A DNA stretch of 8,668 nt from IDS-8 sp035304285. Its GTDB lineage: Bacteria > Pseudomonadota > Gammaproteobacteria > Steroidobacterales > Woeseiaceae. Position 1 is the stretch's first letter, and every line of letters begins with the position of its first letter. The notes under the pieces are model-generated. The model saw only the letters and a program-made list of their open reading frames with translations, was not told the DNA's origin and ran no database searches. The stretch covers positions 1 through 8,668 of the forward strand of contig DATGQI010000184.1 of assembly GCA_035304285.1 (NCBI GenBank), given 5' to 3'. Made by a program: the position numbers and the translations under genes. Below are positions 6,832 through 8,668 of this stretch, one piece after another.

Positions 6832-8357
6832 TGCGTGTGCGCCGGCGCCTGCAGCCGGGCCAGGTACTCGCTGTGCATCGGCATCCTCCGAAGTTCATTC
6901 AGCATGATCTCTCGCACGCGCTCGACATGTGCCTTCAATTCGGCAGTCTCGAAGCCTTCGACCAGGGAACTGTAGCGGCGCGGGCGTACCCCGTGTTCGT
7001 CGAACAGGTTTAGCCAGCTCGCTTCATCAAGCGGCTCTTCATCGTAGAGCGCGATGCGGCCGCGGCTTTCGTAGGAACGCAGCTTGTAGTCGAGCGTTTC
7101 GGGTACGGACATCGCGCGGCACGCATCCCACATCGTTTCACCGTGACGGCCATTCAGCTTGTAATGCAGCACGGCAAAATCGCGGGCATGGTTGAACTGC
7201 AGTCCGCTCAGGCGGTTGTATTCTCTTGCCTCGACCCCGGCGTTCCTGTCTCCCGGCAGGAGCCTGAGCAGGTTGTCGATAGACGCGCGCAGCAAGTGAA
7301 GATTGGTGATTGCCACCGGGTCGATCAGCGCGGCCGCGGGGCCCAGCGCGAGACAGTTGCCCTCCCACGGGGCCGTGCGCCGTCCGAAGCGAGCACCACC
7401 GCTCCTCACCTCGCGAAGTTCGCTGTGACCCGCAGATTCCCGCAGCATCTCGGCTGCATCGGCGTCGCCAAGAACATCACTGCGATAAAAGCAGGTGAGC
7501 TGGGACTCGCCGCAGAGCGGCAGGTGCCGGATCCAGCCTGCGGAATGCGCTGCCGCAAGGCTATAGGGTAACGGTGCGTGCTGCGTCTCGACACGTGCCG
7601 ACAGGAAGCGGTCGCAGGGAAGCCATGCCGACCAGTCCTGCCACGCTCCTTGCCCGTTGCCGCTCGACAGGCGTGCCGCGGTTCCGGTGCAATCGAGGAA
7701 CAGGTCTCCTTCAATGCGCGTGCCGTCGCCGCTGATGACTGCAGCTATGGAACCATCACCTCGCCGTTCTACCTTCACGAGAGGTCCGGGGACCGTTGTT
7801 ACCCCGGCGAATCTCGCCTGGCTCCGCAACGTTCCTGCGAACCTGGTGCAATCCAGGTGCAGCCCGTACTGGCAGGTTGAGAGAACCGAGCGCGGATCGC
7901 GGCCCGGCCTCGCGAATCTTCCGGCCTGCGCCGCGAGCGCTGCGAGCGAGTAGTTGGCGAGCCGCAGAGGAAGCCCTTCGTGCCGGAGCCTCATGACAAT
8001 GTGGTGGAACGGGACGTGCCCCAGTGTTGCGCCGACGTCCCCGAAAGGCTGGAACCATGCTGCCGCCGGGTCCGCCCATCCGCTCAACGCGATGCCGTAG
8101 GTGAAGGTGCCACCGGTGCGGGTAACGACAGCGTCTTCGTCCATCTCCAGGGCGAGGTGGCTGCTTTTGGTATGCGGTAACGTGGCATCGGCGTTGTCGC
8201 ATGGAGCTGGATCGGTTTCCGGTTCGTCAGCGACGACGATAATGGACCAGTCCCCCGGTGGCACTGCCCGCGCCAGCGCGGCTGCGGCCATCCAGGCAGC
8301 CAGGTCGCTGCCGACGATGACGATTCGCCGTGCCGAGGATGCTGAAGCTTCCGTCAT
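6828..8357 (-). CDS. Degenerate tryptophan-halogenase-family flavoprotein
   Basis: A Trp_halogenase-like protein (PF04820 type) of 509 residues, close to the usual 500 or so, with no signal peptide, so cytoplasmic. The fold is recognisable throughout: RIVIVGSDLAAWMAA at the N-terminus, GTFTYGIALSGW and FQPFG after it, GWIRHLPL mid-protein, GNCLALGPAAALIDPVAIT later, and SRGRIALY...ASWLNLF...RPRRY near the end. Compared with family consensus remembered from PrnA-type enzymes, key residues are changed. The dinucleotide GGGTAGW is G16-SDLA-A21-W. The catalytic Lys of TFKLGI is T86. The second Trp of WxWxIP is R277. The Glu of EPLEST is A349. Halogenation is therefore not expected. A binding, regulatory or partner role with the upstream paralogue is inferred. 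ATG 8357 was chosen for its GAAGG site and short lead into the Rossmann strand; ATG 8375 would overlap the upstream gene. Confidence 0.85.
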   Translation of the reverse strand: MTEASASSARRIVIVGSDLAAWMAAAALARAVPPGDWSIIVVADEPETDPAPCDNADATLPHTKSSHLALEMDEDAVVTRTGGTFTYGIALSGWADPAAAWFQPFGDVGATLGHVPFHHIVMRLRHEGLPLRLANYSLAALAAQAGRFARPGRDPRSVLSTCQYGLHLDCTRFAGTLRSQARFAGVTTVPGPLVKVERRGDGSIAAVISGDGTRIEGDLFLDCTGTAARLSSGNGQGAWQDWSAWLPCDRFLSARVETQHAPLPYSLAAAHSAGWIRHLPLCGESQLTCFYRSDVLGDADAAEMLRESAGHSELREVRSGGARFGRRTAPWEGNCLALGPAAALIDPVAITNLHLLRASIDNLLRLLPGDRNAGVEAREYNRLSGLQFNHARDFAVLHYKLNGRHGETMWDACRAMSVPETLDYKLRSYESRGRIALYDEEPLDEASWLNLFDEHGVRPRRYSSLVEGFETAELKAHVERVREIMLNELRRMPMHSEYLARLQAPAHTQ

Positions 8358-8361
8358 CGCG

Positions 8362-8366
8362 CCTTC
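8362..8366 (-). promoter_or_regulatory. Ribosome binding site for the degenerate halogenase gene
   Basis: GAAGG on the minus strand, 4 nt before ATG 8357. It overlaps the TGA stop of the upstream gene (8367-8365), so ribosomes finishing that gene would arrive at this site. This supports translational coupling and the choice of 8357 as start. Confidence 0.5.
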
Positions 8367-8668
8367 ATGCTGCATCGACAATGCGCCGATCCGCACCTGT
8401 CTGTCGCAGGAAGTCCTCGTGTACGGGCATGCTCTCGACAGCTGCGGCGTACTGCGCATCGATGTCTCGCAGGTGAGTGGCAAGTTCACCCGTCGTCACC
8501 CGGTTCGCAGACGGGTCGTACTGTCGCGGGACGATATTCTGCCCAAAGAAAACCGCAAGCCAACTCGCGTCGAGAAACATTCCCTCGCGGTACTGGGCGA
8601 CAACGCCGCGCTCGCGGAACAGCTCCATCCGATAGGCCAGCGAATCCGGAACCTGCATCGTCCTGCAA
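8365..8668 (-). CDS. Tryptophan-halogenase-family protein, C-terminal part (cut by window edge)
   Basis: The last 100 or so residues of a flavin-dependent tryptophan-halogenase-like protein. The reading frame is open to the window edge, so the Met at 8658 is internal and not the start. The tail carries family marks: CRTMQVPDSL, then RMELFRERG, then GMFLDASWLAVFFGQ and PRQYDP. The conserved SWLAVFFGQ and PRxYDP pieces look intact, unlike the downstream paralogue where they read SWLNLFDEH and RPRRYSS. The two proteins also share an ending built round MPxHxxFL or MPxHxxYL, so they are paralogues in tandem. The stop is 7 nt before the next start, which implies one operon with the degenerate copy and GH9. 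The active-site motifs lie outside the window, so whether this copy is catalytic cannot be judged. Confidence 0.85.
   Translation of the reverse strand, partial: CRTMQVPDSLAYRMELFRERGVVAQYREGMFLDASWLAVFFGQNIVPRQYDPSANRVTTGELATHLRDIDAQYAAAVESMPVHEDFLRQTGADRRIVDAA

Noticed and set aside
8358..8489. Longer N-terminus of the degenerate halogenase gene (ATG 8489 or 8375)
   Set aside because: The extra residues lie over the coding end of the upstream halogenase-like gene and show no family similarity. The family N-terminus begins a few residues before the Rossmann strand, which fits ATG 8357.

Overview
The window is a compact, GC-rich piece of a Gram-negative chromosome that looks like part of a plant-glucan degradation locus. 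Five protein genes fill almost all of it. Two lie on the + strand: a GH3 exo-beta-glucosidase lipoprotein, then a secreted SGNH sialate-O-acetylesterase/CE20-type esterase. Three lie on the - strand: the C-terminal end of a tryptophan-halogenase-family flavoprotein cut by the window edge, a complete but catalytically degenerate paralogue of it, and a secreted GH9 endoglucanase. The two strings of genes converge on a 260-bp intergenic region.

Organism: the lipoprotein and Sec signals, the ExoP-type GH3, the Ig-GH9 cellulase, the halogenase-family proteins beside glycan genes, and REP doublets beginning with GTAG all point to a gammaproteobacterium, perhaps of the Xanthomonas/Lysobacter/Pseudomonas/Cellvibrio sort. 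There is no rRNA or other marker gene, so genus cannot be fixed.

Layout: 1-231 is a non-coding leader with a weak promoter candidate, a 14-bp perfect-arm palindrome (76-89) and a LacI-type operator candidate (143-156). 232-2787 is the GH3 gene. 2804-4738 is the esterase gene. 4739-4998 is the convergent spacer holding a weak hairpin and two 74-bp REPIN-like elements that share an identical 50-bp stretch. 6831 down to 4999 is GH9, 8357 down to 6828 is the degenerate halogenase-like gene, and 8668 down to 8365 is the 3' end of the upstream halogenase-like gene. The last three genes are tightly packed: a 7-nt gap, then a 4-bp ATGA overlap.

Working together (inference): GH9 cuts the beta-1,4-glucan backbone outside the cell or in the periplasm. 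The esterase removes acetyl groups that block hydrolases. The membrane-anchored GH3 releases glucose from oligosaccharide ends. The two halogenase-family flavoproteins have no signal peptide and would act in the cytoplasm. Their coupling to the cellulase is the most unexplained part of the window, because one has lost both catalytic residues of the halogenase reaction and most of its flavin-binding signature.
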